Positions 30,614-40,500 are shown, counted from the first letter of the stretch. The stretch is DNA of 64,000 nucleotides from a bacterium (GCA_023428375.1 JAEYYR010000002.1:62001-126000), one strand, 5' to 3'. Numbers and translations: made by a program. The notes: generated by a model from the sequence alone, not told the origin.

Positions 30614-30641
30614 TTGATATACTAGATATGCGTTATATAAT
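30614..30641 (+). promoter_or_regulatory. Candidate promoter between 23S and 5S
   Basis: TTGATA (30614-30619), 16-base spacer, perfect TATAAT (30636-30641), 34 bases before 5S. A 9-bp inverted repeat (30602-30610 with 30626-30634) overlaps it. Confidence 0.45.
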
Positions 30642-30674
30642 ATATACGCACATGTTACTAGTGAAACTAAAAAT

Positions 30675-30792
30675 TTCCTGGTGGATATAGCTGTAAGGAT
30701 ACACCCGTTCCCATTCCGAATACGGAAGTTAAGTTTACAGCGCTGATGATACTTACTGGGCAACTGGTTGGGAAAGTAGGTACTGCCAGGTT
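30675..30792 (+). rRNA. rrf: 5S ribosomal RNA
   Basis: About 118 bases; terminal helix CCTGG/CCAGG, loop with ACACCCGTTCCCATTCCGAA and the GAAGTTAAG segment typical of 5S. Ends are set from the terminal helix, give or take a few bases. A strong terminator follows. Confidence 0.92.
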
Positions 30793-30800
30793 TAAAATTA

Positions 30801-30827
30801 GCCTCGAGAATTTCTCGAGGCTTTTTT
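30801..30827 (+). terminator. rRNA operon terminator
   Basis: GCCTCGAG (30801-30808) pairs with CTCGAGGC (30814-30821), followed by six Ts. Confidence 0.92.
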
Positions 30828-30927
30828 GTTGTCTTTTTTTCGTCTATCTTTCCTTTCTAGATTCTATTTTTTTATATCTCTCACGCGGTATTCTGGTTAA
30901 TGATTATATTTACTGGGGGATGAGTTC

Positions 30928-31422
30928 ATGAATTGTATAATTTTGGTATTATTTTTTGCGATTTTTACGGTGCAGGGGTGGTTTGAATTTACTAATACTC
31001 TGAATGAACCGGTGAACGTAAAAGTTTTTTTTGATAATCAACAATATAAAGAATTTATCGTGTTACCGAATGCTAACTCGGGGCGATTGTATGCGAGTGC
31101 AGCAAACGAGGCAATCGATCGTTTTAGAATCACGAAAATTGTCTTTGCTGGTACAAATGATGTTATTGTTGGATGGGATTATGTTGCTACGCAACCTGGT
31201 AACAACTGGGGTAATCCAATTTTTGAAAAACTTATTGGTGATTTTGTAATTGATAATCCGCTTGGTATACCGACTAAAACATTTCCTTTAAAATTGAAAA
31301 TCATTGAACAGCCTAATACAACGCAAACAAATTTAATTAAATCTCAGTTGCCCGCAGTTTATTCTCAATGGTATCCAAATGTGTCTATTGGCGGTTCAAG
31401 AATTATTGCTGAACGCTATTAG
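30928..31422 (+). CDS. Exported protein of a tandem paralogue pair (164 aa)
   Basis: Signal peptide (MNCIILVLFFAIFTVQG) then a short beta-rich domain starting WFEFTNTLNEPVNVKVFF. The following gene shares this block (WMDFTNTLPEEINVTVYF), the motif RLYASAANEAIDRFRITKIV (shared as RVFASNSNSSIDEHRVTQIV) and the final strands with GGSRIIA. No catalytic motif is visible; a small immunoglobulin- or C2-like sandwich is possible but not shown. SD GGGGGATGAG is strong. Gap to the next gene is nine bases. Confidence 0.75.
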   Translation: MNCIILVLFFAIFTVQGWFEFTNTLNEPVNVKVFFDNQQYKEFIVLPNANSGRLYASAANEAIDRFRITKIVFAGTNDVIVGWDYVATQPGNNWGNPIFEKLIGDFVIDNPLGIPTKTFPLKLKIIEQPNTTQTNLIKSQLPAVYSQWYPNVSIGGSRIIAERY

Positions 31423-31431
31423 GGCTTGATG

Positions 31432-32040
31432 ATGAAGAAATTATTGCTCTTTTTGTCTGTTGGTATTAGCCATGTGACAGATTGTTGGATGGATTTTACT
31501 AATACTCTGCCTGAAGAAATAAATGTTACGGTGTATTTTGAAAATAACACGAATAAAAACTTTGTTTTAGCGCAAAATGCAGCTCATGTAAGGGTATTTG
31601 CTTCTAATAGCAATTCATCAATTGATGAGCATCGTGTGACACAAATTGTCGCATGGAGTGATAAGAAAGTAATTATTGATTGGGATACTAGTTCAAGTCC
31701 TCATGCTATACACAATGATGAGCTTCGTGGTACACCAATGTATGGTTATAAAGATACCGGTGTTTTAGGATTGAATAAATATTTAAAACCCGCACGTTAT
31801 TTTAAAACGTCCAATCCATCATTGAAAAAATTTAATGGAATGATACATTCGTGTAATCGATCCAGTCAGGGTTTTGATACCAGTGGACAACCGCTGGAAA
31901 TTATTATTATCGAAGAAGAAAATATCTTTGAGCGTACTAGAATACTAAATTCTTTACCCGAGTATTATTATCACATTATTCCAGCTGGAACCGAAATTGG
32001 TGGACAGAAAGTGGTCGTTTTAGCATGGAAGATAAAATAG
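31432..32040 (+). CDS. Exported protein of a tandem paralogue pair (202 aa)
   Basis: Second copy, longer by an insertion around residues 90-140 that includes the K-rich part before GMIHSCNRSSQGF. Signal peptide MKKLLLFLSVGISHVTDC. The start at 31432 has AGGG seven bases upstream; ATGs at 31429 and a TTG at 31426 are alternatives. It shares with the first copy the FTNTL motif after a Trp, the ID-x-x-R-x-TxIV segment and the C-terminal GGQKVVVLAW. Function unknown. Confidence 0.75.
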   Translation: MKKLLLFLSVGISHVTDCWMDFTNTLPEEINVTVYFENNTNKNFVLAQNAAHVRVFASNSNSSIDEHRVTQIVAWSDKKVIIDWDTSSSPHAIHNDELRGTPMYGYKDTGVLGLNKYLKPARYFKTSNPSLKKFNGMIHSCNRSSQGFDTSGQPLEIIIIEEENIFERTRILNSLPEYYYHIIPAGTEIGGQKVVVLAWKIK

Positions 32041-32119
32041 TATCCAAGTAATGCGCGTTGCAATATAAAGCATAATGCGTTAGTCTGGTACACATTTATA
32101 AAAGAAGGATGTGTATTGT

Positions 32120-32746
32120 ATGAATACAAAATTAATAATGTTATTGGTTGTTTTTTCAAATTTTGTCTTTACTACTGATCGTATTGCTAATGCTCCTATA
32201 CAAGAACTCTTGTTGAGAAGATGGTCACCTCGTGCAATGTCCGGTGAATCGGTTTCAGTTAATGAATTAAGACAATTGTTTGAAGCTGCACGATGGGCTC
32301 CATCAAGTTATAACGAGCAACCATGGAGATTCATTTATGCGTTTAAGGGATCAACTCAGTGGGATAGATTATTTGATCTGTTAGTTCCCTTTAACAAATC
32401 ATGGGCATGCAATGCATCTGCTTTAATTTTAATTCTTTCAAAAAAGACTTTTACTCATGACGGATCTATCAATAATACGCATTCATTTGATGTAGGTTCT
32501 GCCTGGCAAAATTTTGCGTTAGAAGGATCCGCTATGGGACTAGTGGTGCATGGTATGGCTGGTTTTGATTCGGATCGAGCAAGACAAGTGCTTACTATTT
32601 CAGATGAGTATGCTATTGAAGCTATGATTGCCGTTGGAAAACCCGCAAGCAGAACGGTGCTTCCTGATTATATGCAATCAAGCGAAACTCCTTCAGCGCG
32701 AAAATCAGTAGATGAATTAATAAGTGATGATAGTTTTTGTTGGTAA
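32120..32746 (+). CDS. Nitroreductase-family protein with a signal peptide
   Basis: A 208-residue nitroreductase-like flavoprotein: LLLRRWSPRAMSG, FEAARWAPSSYNEQPWRFIYA and a final VGKPASR are the FMN-binding features of NfnB/SagB-type enzymes that reduce nitro compounds or related substrates with NAD(P)H. Unusually, an N-terminal hydrophobic leader (MNTKLIMLLVVFSNFVFTTD) precedes the domain. The ATG at 32120 follows AAGAAGGA at ten bases; a GTG at 32111 is possible. Cytoplasmic FMN supply is needed, so export of a folded flavoprotein would need explanation (Tat is not evident from the leader). Confidence 0.8.
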   Translation: MNTKLIMLLVVFSNFVFTTDRIANAPIQELLLRRWSPRAMSGESVSVNELRQLFEAARWAPSSYNEQPWRFIYAFKGSTQWDRLFDLLVPFNKSWACNASALILILSKKTFTHDGSINNTHSFDVGSAWQNFALEGSAMGLVVHGMAGFDSDRARQVLTISDEYAIEAMIAVGKPASRTVLPDYMQSSETPSARKSVDELISDDSFCW

Positions 32747-32762
32747 AGAATCAAATTTTGTT

Positions 32763-32794
32763 AAGGTGATGATTAACTTCATCACCTTTTTTAT
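32763..32794. terminator. Bidirectional terminator
   Basis: AAGGTGATGA (32763-32772) pairs with TCATCACCTT (32779-32788) around a 6-base loop, with T-tracts; it closes the nitroreductase gene and overlaps the end of the leftward operon. Confidence 0.85.
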
Positions 32795-33414
32795 TGAGAC
32801 TGTCTTAGCTTTTTTAATTCTTCTTCAAAATAATTAAGATAATGCATAGTTTGGTGGGCAGGCAAAAATAAATATTCATGACGTGCGATATAAGCTACTA
32901 CCAATGATGCAAATAATAAAAAATAATCTTCATTAATCAAAAAACTCAAACTACTTAAAGATCCGGATTGAAAGTCTTCATTAACTAATTGCTTTAGATA
33001 ATTTGAGAAATAATTTGTTGCACATTTCTCAAAACGATAACTCATATTATATTTTATGAGACTGAGATAAATAAATAAGCCAATTAAAATATTCTGTGGG
33101 CGATAGTTAAATTCTAATCGGTCTACTTTAATTTTGTGATATACTTCATGTTTAAGTGAATCAAAATCAATATTTTGTAACAAAGCGCGCTGATCCGTAG
33201 AATTTCTCGTTTCAAAATAGCTTTTATATGAAGCAAGCTTTTTATGATCATTTTGTTTCACGGCAGATATAATATTCGTGTGATTAAATGAAACTGGATC
33301 AGCTTGATTATTATATGGTGAGACAAATTCAAAATCATAAGCAAATGTGGGTTCATTACAATTGAATGTATTTGCAAATATAATTAACAAACTAATTTTA
33401 AAAACATGCATCAT
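32791..33414 (-). CDS. Exported protein of unknown function (207 aa)
   Basis: Last gene of a leftward operon headed by 37507. It has an N-terminal hydrophobic leader (MMHVFKISLLIIFANTF) and then a helical, Tyr/Asn-rich body with a hydrophobic stretch near residues 150-165 (DYFLLFASLVVAYIA). No similarity recognised. Starts at 33414 or 33411. Seventeen bases separate it from the preceding gene, suggesting co-transcription. Confidence 0.65.
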   Translation of the reverse strand: MMHVFKISLLIIFANTFNCNEPTFAYDFEFVSPYNNQADPVSFNHTNIISAVKQNDHKKLASYKSYFETRNSTDQRALLQNIDFDSLKHEVYHKIKVDRLEFNYRPQNILIGLFIYLSLIKYNMSYRFEKCATNYFSNYLKQLVNEDFQSGSLSSLSFLINEDYFLLFASLVVAYIARHEYLFLPAHQTMHYLNYFEEELKKLRQSQ

Positions 33415-33431
33415 GATTTGTTATAGGATAA

Positions 33432-34223
33432 TTAAAGCGTTAATCTTTTTTTCATATCAAGCGTTGTCGTATGTTTTAATGTAGCGACGAAAAATGCTTG
33501 CATAAGAGTATACACTTTATTTGGATCGTGCAACATTTTTAAAAAATGATCTGCAATAGGGCTTGAATTTTTGATTTCAATGAAAGTTATAGTATGGTTA
33601 GCCTTAAGAAAATAATGATTTGCTTCAAGAACCTTCAAAAAACTTTTCTTTATTTCTGTACTAATACTACATTTATCGATTGAATGATAATCGAGAAACA
33701 ATTGCAATATAAAGTTAATATCCCCGAAAATCAGTCGTAAAGTATCGCAATATAACGGATTTACTAAAGCATTTTTTAATGCAAGTGAATCACTTGTTTT
33801 AGTGATTGTATTCAAGCATTGTAGAACATCGATAGATGGGTCAAATGCATTAAACGTATGAATAGAATTATATGCTAATTTATAAATTGGATTTATGATC
33901 TGATCAAGCTCTACAGTGTAGGGTAATTTGCGCGGTGTTAACGTAAAATTAAATTCTTGAAACGGTGTTTTTATACGTTTAAGTGCTTTGGAATTAGAAG
34001 TTTTTGAAATATGCTTCATCATTTTTACATAATCATCCAAAACATTTATTAATGTTTTTTGTTCAATTATATGTGCTTCATGATTCAGAAGATTTTCCTC
34101 AGAAATGTCTTCCCAACCGCTTTGCAACTTAAATTCATTGAGCTTTTGTTCAAAGGTTATGTCGTTATCTGCGGAAAAAGTGAAAAAAATGGTGAAAGTA
34201 TTTAAAAGAAAAAATATGAACAT
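33432..34223 (-). CDS. Exported helical protein (263 aa), intact paralogue of the broken gene upstream
   Basis: Hydrophobic leader (MFIFFLLNTFTIFFTFSA) then a helical domain. Its N-terminal part matches the neighbouring broken gene: DITFEQKLNEFKLQSGWEDIS against DPEFESMLQSFKNVTQWHDEY, and later KALKRIKTPFQEFNFTL against KSLKVNVQNKTLTLI. The C-terminal part (FLKVLEANHYFLKANH, then IADHFLKMLHDPNKVYTLMQ) matches what lies beyond the frameshift of that gene. Function unknown; the pair sits next to an AAA+ ATPase gene in one operon. Confidence 0.7.
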   Translation of the reverse strand: MFIFFLLNTFTIFFTFSADNDITFEQKLNEFKLQSGWEDISEENLLNHEAHIIEQKTLINVLDDYVKMMKHISKTSNSKALKRIKTPFQEFNFTLTPRKLPYTVELDQIINPIYKLAYNSIHTFNAFDPSIDVLQCLNTITKTSDSLALKNALVNPLYCDTLRLIFGDINFILQLFLDYHSIDKCSISTEIKKSFLKVLEANHYFLKANHTITFIEIKNSSPIADHFLKMLHDPNKVYTLMQAFFVATLKHTTTLDMKKRLTL

Positions 34224-34234
34224 GATTAATTTGG

Positions 34235-34937
34235 TTAATGGTTTGTTTCGTAGACGTAGAGATCAACAAAGTCTTTGCAATCAATGATGTCATGCATATT
34301 ACATTCGAATAACCAATATAATTGCATAAATGATAGCTTGTGCGAATAATTCATTAATAGATCGTCCATTTTACTTGTTGGAAAATGGACGCGATGGATA
34401 CAATATCCAGTTTTTAATAGTCTCAAAAAGTTATGAGTAATTTTTTTTATAAGGATTTAAAAAAAAGCTTACTTCAGGATTTGCTTCCAAATGACATGTG
34501 TCAATACGTTCTTTTAATACCGTCAAATCAATCAAATCTTTTTTTAATTCACTTGCAGGTTTAAAAGTCGCATTGAAATTATTTTCTAAAAGCATTGTGT
34601 GTGGAACGTTTGATTTAATCAACGTTAAAGTTTTGTTTTGAACATTAACTTTTAAGCTTTTTTTATTACCTGCTTTATTGACCGCATTAATAATTTGGCA
34701 CAAGCCTTGGTCAAAATTATTGATAATTTCTAAAAGTTTTTTATATTTAGCAGTCGCATGTTGGATCGCTTGAATTTCATTTTCTGAATACTCATCATGC
34801 CACTGGGTTACATTTTTGAAAGATTGTAACATGCTTTCAAATTCAGGATCATGAGCGCAAATAAATAAAGAAATAGCTGAAATGAATACTAAATAAACTG
34901 TTTGATTAATCAATTTGTTCATCTTTTTCGTCGCCAA
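34235..34937 (-). pseudogene. Exported helical protein gene broken by a frameshift in an A8 run
   Basis: The upstream part starts at ATG 34922 (or 34937), with a signal peptide (NKLINQTVYLVFISAISLFICA), and stops at 34431. On the minus strand the bases at 34448-34441 are eight As. With seven As the frame would pass through KKITHNFLRLLKTG and continue to 34235 as a further 65 codons or so, ending at the same place as the paralogue: the continued part aligns as MDDLLMNYSHKLSFMQLYW against IADHFLKMLHDPNKVYTLMQA. So this is one gene with a one-base shift: a real pseudogene, a sequencing error in a homopolymer, or transcript slippage. Confidence 0.7.
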
Positions 34938-36993
34938 TTTTTAGTTTAAATAACTTTGATTTGCCGAGGTCTTCATATTTTTTGTCACTTAAAAGCTTAT
35001 TTTCCTTTGCTAATGATTGCAGAGGTGTAAATGTTCGATCAGTAATTGATTGTGCATCATTCGGTGCTTGACGAACGCTAGCAGCTACCGCAAATATGTT
35101 ATTTAAAGCATTAATGGATTGGGGTTGTTTTTGCTTTTCTGAAGCAGTTGGTGCATATGTTTTGCTATTACCGACTTTTATGAATTCTAATGTAGCATTA
35201 TCAACTTTATACGCATTGATTAAGTTTTTTGATCTCTCTGAACTTTGATTAATAACAGTATGATGATGTTCAATAATACCTTCTCGGAGTTCTTCTAAAT
35301 TATAAAATTCTTTTCCTAGAAATCGATTTTCTATTCTGAATATGGCTCGTTTAAATAAATTAAATCGTGGCATGTCCGGCCTATATTCATCTTTCACAAA
35401 CGTATAGAATGACGGTACTGACGGAATTTCAGAATCAACATTCTTTATTTTAGTTAAATATGCTTTGACCGCTGCTTGATATGCAATATTAGAAGTACTT
35501 TTAGCTAATTCTTGATGTGAGGATTCTAATTTTTTTAAGCACTCTTCTCTCACTTGCCATCGATCGTCCATCTCTTGGTAATTCAAAGATTTTTGATTGG
35601 TATGGTTTAATAATACAGAATGATTTTTACCCTGCAGATTATTGACTTCTTTTTCTAGTTCTGTTCTTTTTTTACTATAATTTTGAATCAATGCAGAAGA
35701 TATTGCGTGATTAAATTGTACGGGTATAGTTGTTAAACCAAATTTTGGTATTAATGGATCACTGCCCCAATTTCGATATAAATGATTCTCTACTTTTGGC
35801 AAGGTTCTTAAATTAGTGAACAAATGAAATAGTTCTGTATCTTCGGTTGTAATAAGCTGTATACCACGTTTTGCTACTGATTCTTGACGAATTTCATTAA
35901 TAATTTTTTTGAATCGCTCAGAATTTGGTTTTTGAAAATGTACAGCAGCTTCCATTCGAGTTTGTATAGCATCATCAAATTCTTCAAGGGAAGAATTGGT
36001 AGTTATGAAATGTAAGATACAAGCGTTTTCTCTTGCACCAATATCACGATATTTCTCAAATAATTCTAAATAAGATTCAATAATTTTTTTACTTTCTTCA
36101 TCATCTTTTAATGTGCTTCGATCTTGCAGTTTTACTTCGTTTGAAATCAAAATAAAAGCACGTATTTTTTTGCCTTTATTAGGTGCTTTAAGTACGTTAA
36201 TAAAAAACTCTTCAAGCTTTGCAACGTTCTTAGCGCTCTCATTTTTTATACCACTATTAACGTTTTTTAATGAACATTCCACAAAGATAACTTCATCCTT
36301 AAATTTAGTAGGCAATGAATCGTATAAGCGAGCAACTGCAGATTTAACACTTTCTGTTTTACCACTGCCACTTTCTCCATGGAATATATATATGCCAGAT
36401 TGTTCTTGTAAGGCATCGTAATTTTTTGATTTTAAATTATCTCGGATAGCTGATATAACACCTGCGGTTCCGGTATGAATGATAGGTTCTGCATGGCGTT
36501 TAATTGAATCCATAGGAATAACTTTTAAAACATCTTTTTGCTCCATTGTTTTCATTTCTAATGGATTATAAGAGGTCATTGATTCAGGAAGCCAAGCTTT
36601 AAGAAAATATGCCATCCCTGTAGCATATAATTTTAGATCGACAGGAGCGAAACCCACTTGACCGTTTTTATCTATCGTCTGAATAGGAGTAAATAATGAC
36701 GGAAAAAAATATTGCATACCGGAAACGAGCGCATGACTCAATAATCCTGCACCGGCAATTTTTCCCACGGTTACCGCACCCTCTTTTGCGCCCTGATAAC
36801 TTCCATAAACTACAGGTTTTAAGTAATCAAGCTTAGGGATCTTTGTCGGTTCCTGCTTCTTAAAATGTGTTAGTGCATAATTATGATATATAGCAAAAGC
36901 AGTTGCTTGGTTGTAATGGTAAGGCGTTTTAATTGGCGTATTTTTTTCACAAAAAGTGAAAAGCGGAACCAGTCCGACTAAGAGATAAAGCAT
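34906..36993 (-). CDS. AAA+ ATPase with hydrophobic N-terminus (695 aa)
   Basis: Walker A is GESGSGKTES at about residues 206-215. About 65 residues on, the strand FILISNE stands where Walker B (hhhhDE) should be, with Asn for Asp. Then sensor 1 (LHFITTNSS) and an arginine-finger-like QTRMEAA follow, all in an AAA+ order. Before it are a short hydrophobic leader (LYLLVGLVPLFTF) without basic residues and a Gly/Ala-rich segment (GKIAGAGLLSHALVSG). After it comes a long helical, coiled-coil-prone C-terminal half. The stop overlaps the next gene's start. No SD is seen; the start follows the previous stop by 11 bases, suggesting coupled translation. Whether it faces the cytoplasm is unknown. Confidence 0.75.
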   Translation of the reverse strand: MLYLLVGLVPLFTFCEKNTPIKTPYHYNQATAFAIYHNYALTHFKKQEPTKIPKLDYLKPVVYGSYQGAKEGAVTVGKIAGAGLLSHALVSGMQYFFPSLFTPIQTIDKNGQVGFAPVDLKLYATGMAYFLKAWLPESMTSYNPLEMKTMEQKDVLKVIPMDSIKRHAEPIIHTGTAGVISAIRDNLKSKNYDALQEQSGIYIFHGESGSGKTESVKSAVARLYDSLPTKFKDEVIFVECSLKNVNSGIKNESAKNVAKLEEFFINVLKAPNKGKKIRAFILISNEVKLQDRSTLKDDEESKKIIESYLELFEKYRDIGARENACILHFITTNSSLEEFDDAIQTRMEAAVHFQKPNSERFKKIINEIRQESVAKRGIQLITTEDTELFHLFTNLRTLPKVENHLYRNWGSDPLIPKFGLTTIPVQFNHAISSALIQNYSKKRTELEKEVNNLQGKNHSVLLNHTNQKSLNYQEMDDRWQVREECLKKLESSHQELAKSTSNIAYQAAVKAYLTKIKNVDSEIPSVPSFYTFVKDEYRPDMPRFNLFKRAIFRIENRFLGKEFYNLEELREGIIEHHHTVINQSSERSKNLINAYKVDNATLEFIKVGNSKTYAPTASEKQKQPQSINALNNIFAVAASVRQAPNDAQSITDRTFTPLQSLAKENKLLSDKKYEDLGKSKLFKLKIGDEKDEQID

Positions 36994-37003
36994 GTTTCAA
37001 AGT

Positions 37004-37507
37004 TCAATTATTTGTATTCTTATGGGATAAGGAATTGAGTATACCTTCTTGAATAACACCAACTTTTGCATTCTGAATTGCAGCCGCTTCGTTTGTAATG
37101 CTAGTATCTGATGTATTCCATTTTATAGGCATTACTTTTGCGTTTTTAGTTTGATTTAAAGAATATAACCTATTTTTTATCTCTTTTTTTCTGCTTTTCA
37201 TTTGTCTTTTGGTGGTATAGTCTTCGCAGGTTGAGATCTTCTCTTTTAAATCAAGCATTTCGTTGGTAAGCAGTTCAATTTCTGCATCAATTTCACTGTT
37301 GGTATTATAAAATATCGATGTAAAGAATTCTTTAAAATTTGTTTTGGGTGGATTATTGATAATTTTAGGTATTAAAAGACCACATAATTGGGTAACAAAT
37401 ACCTTAGTAACATCATTGGAAAAATTTTCTCTATCTTTTTCCGAAAATGGATATAAATTTGCAGTTTGTAAAATTAATAAAAGTGTAAGCGCGCAATAGT
37501 TTTTCAT
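37004..37507 (-). CDS. Exported coiled-coil-prone protein (167 aa)
   Basis: First gene of the leftward operon 37507-32791. Signal peptide (MKNYCALTLLLILQTANLYP), a weakly hydrophobic part, then a charged helix (residues 80-120, EIELLTNEMLDLKEKIS and KRQMKSRKKEIKNRL) likely to form a coiled coil. SD AAGAGA. It is followed by the AAA+ gene after ten bases. It could be a partner or substrate of that ATPase; this is inference from position only. Confidence 0.65.
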   Translation of the reverse strand: MKNYCALTLLLILQTANLYPFSEKDRENFSNDVTKVFVTQLCGLLIPKIINNPPKTNFKEFFTSIFYNTNSEIDAEIELLTNEMLDLKEKISTCEDYTTKRQMKSRKKEIKNRLYSLNQTKNAKVMPIKWNTSDTSITNEAAAIQNAKVGVIQEGILNSLSHKNTNN

Positions 37508-37551
37508 GGTATTAATCTCTTAATTTTTATTACTATAGCACTATTTGCTTC

Positions 37552-40500
37552 TTAGGCAAACTTATCTCTTTTTATTTGCTTCTTATTAATCTGCACAAAA
37601 CACATAATTAATACAAATATTAGAATCGCCAAGGCGGCAAATGGCTGTATTCCGCTGTATGACGGCTGTATTATCATGCGAATGGCATCGAGTATATAGG
37701 GTGTAAGAATAACACCAATAATAAGCTGTGGGTGATCGATAAGAATACATTCTAATAACAGGAATATGCCTAGAGCGTAGATGCCAACATAAGCCAATAC
37801 ATAGCGCCAAAGTAATGGTGCAAAATCAGCAGGATACATAAGTGAAGCCAATAAAATTGAAACCGTTAATACGAGTAACCATCGGTGAATGTGTATTTTA
37901 CTGAAAATGCTTACTATGCCAGCAACTAAGGCTATTTCTAAAATCGCTTGCGTTATGCTTCGAATCAAATACGAAGCGCCAGGCATATATGCAGCAACAT
38001 CTTGGATATATGGGGGCCACACAATATAATGCATTGAACCCCAAGTTGCTAAAAATCCAGCCGCCGTATAAATTCCCGCTCCAAAAGAAAGCATGGTGAT
38101 CAATTGCAATACATTTACCGCGGTGATACGAATCTCATATCGTTGTTCGATGATTAATAGTAAGGCTGCGATAGGCAGGACAGACATTATTAATGAAATT
38201 AATATCCTGCTGATCGAAGAAAGTAATTGTGATTGCCAGGGGTTAGTGGTGTTAAATGTCCCCATTAATACGGGAAGTTTATTAAACGAGCCAAAAAGAG
38301 TAAGCAATGTTATACCACCAATTATAGCGTAGGCTATTAATGACCAAGTGGTAATTTTCACTGGTTGATATAAATACAGGCTTAATAATATAATGATGGC
38401 TAAGATAGCACTGAACGCTTGGATCAGTTGTAAAATTGCCCTGTCTTTTTCAACCAAACGGATGAATTTTTCTGGAGTAAGATTAGTGGTTTCAATATCC
38501 GCAATGGCATCTCCGGCTACTTTTACTATTATGCGCGGCTTTATATCAGATGAATATTCATGTTCGAAGGTGAACGTCCAGTCGTGACGATTTGGTAATT
38601 TTGTCATAACCGCTGAAACTTCCTTAAAGGAATCAATGGCAGGGGTTACATCAAGAGATGTTAAATGATTAATAATTAATGCGCGTGCTTCTTCTTCAGA
38701 AAGAGAATAACGTTTTTCAGATTCGGGCAGCACGCTCATAACTCTGCGGACGGTGCCATTACCTTCTACGGCAACTGCATATTCTCGTGCACGTTCTTCA
38801 AGAGATCCTGTATCAAATTGAGCAAAACGTATGCCATAACGCGGCGGTTTATCAAATGCAACGGTGCCTTTGTTTAAACCCTTCATGTGATAGTTTTGTT
38901 TCAGTTGCTTTGCTGCATTAGAGTCTGTGAACTGTACATAGTTCTGCGCAGGTTCTGCTTTTTCTGCGATCACAATTAATGGCTTGAATCCGTTAAGAGA
39001 AATATTTTGACTGGTTAGATATTCTTGAGCAACATTTATTGCCGTTGATGGTTGTATAGAAAGTGTGTCATATTCATTTGATTTTTGTAAAAGCTTGAAT
39101 GAACCAAACACGCCAACCACTAAAAGGGGTAGGGCAATATATTGAATTGTTTTTAAAGATAAAAGTGGTTCTTTGTGGTGAATATGAGTATCAGTATGTG
39201 CCGTTTCTTCTGTATCTTCTTCTTCAATATAATTTTCATCGTGCCAATAGCGTGCAATTAAGGTATAGAGTACCGGGGATAAAAGCATTAAGAGTACTAT
39301 TATACGTTGAACATTGCTTCCCGTTGCTTGAGAAACAAGTAAGGGTAATGACATCCAAAAAAGATCATACGCCCAGTGCGAGATAATTCCGGGAATGATG
39401 CCAAAATAAATATATGATAGGCCAAACATCACCGATGGAGCCACGAGTTCAATCAAACGTGAATATCCAGGAATACCGGGATAATTTGCATGAGCAATAC
39501 CAAACACTGCAACTTGTGTTATAAATCCTAACCACATGCCAAGTCTGCGATAGCCAAAGTAAGATCCGAGTAATGCGCCCCCACCAATTGGAACTGCGCG
39601 GAACAGGAATTCTTCCCAAACGCCGGCATTCAATGAACGAGCGAGTGGGGTAAAGGTGGGAATATAACTTGATAAAATATTTGGATTGAAAAGCGTATCG
39701 GTAGGAAGCCACCAACCAAAATGTTGCATAGTGTAGGAATAAAACAATATCACATAGGTGACGTGCATAATGGACATTAATAGTCCAAACCCTACAAGGT
39801 CAATTATATGCCAGGATCCTGCGCGTTTAACATTAAAGAAATTTCTCCAGGTCATATTGGCGCTAAATGATCTGCGGGACAATTCAGTACCAGCTGAAAG
39901 ACTTAAGCCATAGACAAGAAATATGCTTAGCGATGATACGGTGATTCCTATAATGAATTGTATGAGAAATAATGTCGTAGAATAGTTTGTTTTATAATTA
40001 AATAACATTAATGGATATTGATTGAATGATGAAAGAACATTCAGTGCAATTAATCCAAAAGCAAATAAGAGTGGGGCGCCAAGATAAATTTTTGATTTTC
40101 TTCCCAGAATAAAGAGCGACACCAAAGATCCAAAAAATATGAAGAAAATATAGATAATTCCTTGTGCGATCGAAAAGAGTAAATTATTGCTTGCTCTAAT
40201 TGATTCGAATCTTCTATTGAATTCTTGCGGAACTTTTACTGATCGAATGATTTCAGTAACGTGATCACCGCTCACCGTAACTTTTAATTGTAAAGGAGCT
40301 AGTCCAAATTTAATGTTGTTTTCATAAACAAACGTGTGATCAATGCGTTTGCTACGAACTTCTTTTTTGCTTGATTCGACAAGAGTGAATTGTGATAAAT
40401 CAATATCGAATTGTTGTAATGATTTTTGTGCCAGTGTACGCGCTTCTTCACTTGAAACAGAATTTCCTGGAGTATCTTCGCTCAATGTTTCTTGTAGTCC

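Noticed and set aside
30746..30931. Open frame starting in 5S and running to the next gene
   Set aside because: Overlaps 5S and its terminator; the real gene starts at 30928 with a good SD.
34235..34426. Independent 63-codon gene between the two helical paralogues
   Set aside because: It continues the frame of the upstream gene past an A8 run and aligns with the paralogue's C-terminus, so it is the downstream part of the broken gene.
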